Source of the DNA: Candidatus Eiseniibacteriota bacterium
GTDB taxonomy: Bacteria > Eisenbacteria > RBG-16-71-46 > CAIMUX01
NCBI GenBank assembly: GCA_020431745.1
Contig: JAGQHR010000231.1
Location: forward strand, 1-5,995
DNA: 5,995 nucleotides
Direction of reading: 5' to 3'
Both the position numbers and the translations under genes were made by a program. Positions 5,757 to 5,995 of this stretch are shown in pieces. Numbering within the stretch: position 1 is the stretch's first letter; the number at the start of each line of letters is the position of its first letter. The notes beneath the pieces are model-generated. The model was not told the origin of the DNA and searched no databases. It was given only the letters and a program-made list of their open reading frames with translations.

Positions 5757-5995
5757 ACTCGTGCGCAATCGATGGGTGTCCCGAAGTCCCGAATCTGGTC
5801 CGGCTGTCCTGACCTCGCGGTGTTCTCGAGACCGACGACCATTACCATAAGGACCGGTCTTGTAATTTTCACAGGGAACATCCTTCCCGTCCGTCCCTCA
5901 CGCGTATGGCCGCTCGTCGATCCGATGCCGAAAACCCGCTCTGGACGCGGATTTCCCGACATCCTGACCAGTTGGTGATTTCTTGACCGGGATGG

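Larger units (their letters stand above)
5526..5995. other. Right-hand region without a supported gene (470 bp)
   Basis: Open frames here lack a ribosome binding site and have shadow-like composition. Visible items are the lipoprotein leader and its possible promoter; a stem-loop CCTGCGGG-ttt-CCCgGCAGG (5632-5651, one bulged G); a 7-bp stem-loop CTCGGCG-aatctg-CGCCGAG (5737-5756); an 8-bp palindrome GACCGGTC (5852-5859) next to a locally AT-rich stretch (TTGTAATTTT); and TTGACC at 5983-5988, which resembles a -35 box of something starting beyond the edge. None of these has a demonstrated role. Confidence 0.5.

Noticed and set aside
5694..5978. A 94-codon plus-strand open frame in the right-hand gap, and a 26-codon ATG frame at 5906-5986
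   Set aside because: Neither has a convincing ribosome site, and the products show no recognisable motif. The first starts at TTG and has a shadow-like composition.

Overview
The window looks like GC-rich bacterial DNA, probably from an uncultivated lineage near the FCB/Eisenbacteria/Krumholzibacteria group. This placement is an inference. It rests on a secreted repeat protein ending in a FlgD-Ig/T9SS-type C-terminal domain, on strong GC bias that leaves long open antisense frames, and on AGGAG-type ribosome binding sites. No rRNA, tRNA, CRISPR array, transposase or plasmid/phage gene is visible.

Layout: (1) Positions 1527 to 1, minus strand: the first 509 residues of an exported protein of the N,N-dimethylformamidase beta-subunit-like family, cut off at the left edge. 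(2) 1528-1921: a divergent intergenic region with a repeated AACGTT..CGTT motif. (3) 1922-4672, plus strand: a 916-residue secreted protein with a signal peptide, about 13 GGxF-type repeats of roughly 44-59 residues (probably beta-propeller) and a C-terminal FlgD-Ig/T9SS type A-like domain. (4) 4673-4808: a convergent intergenic region with a strong 15-bp hairpin. (5) 5525 to 4809, minus strand: a 238-residue probable lipoprotein of a conserved but uncharacterised type (YSEW..WWQW and QSGQVWFLAPNFGG motifs). (6) 5526-5995: about 470 bp without a supported gene, holding a possible promoter for the lipoprotein and some stem-loops.

All three genes encode proteins predicted to leave the cytoplasm, but they are arranged divergently and then convergently, so they do not form one operon. 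Nothing in the sequence ties them into a single pathway. The first two could share control through their common 394-bp upstream region. I see no clear evidence of a new multi-gene system. The most unusual items are the exported dimethylformamidase-like protein, the long degenerate repeat protein, and the uncharacterised lipoprotein.
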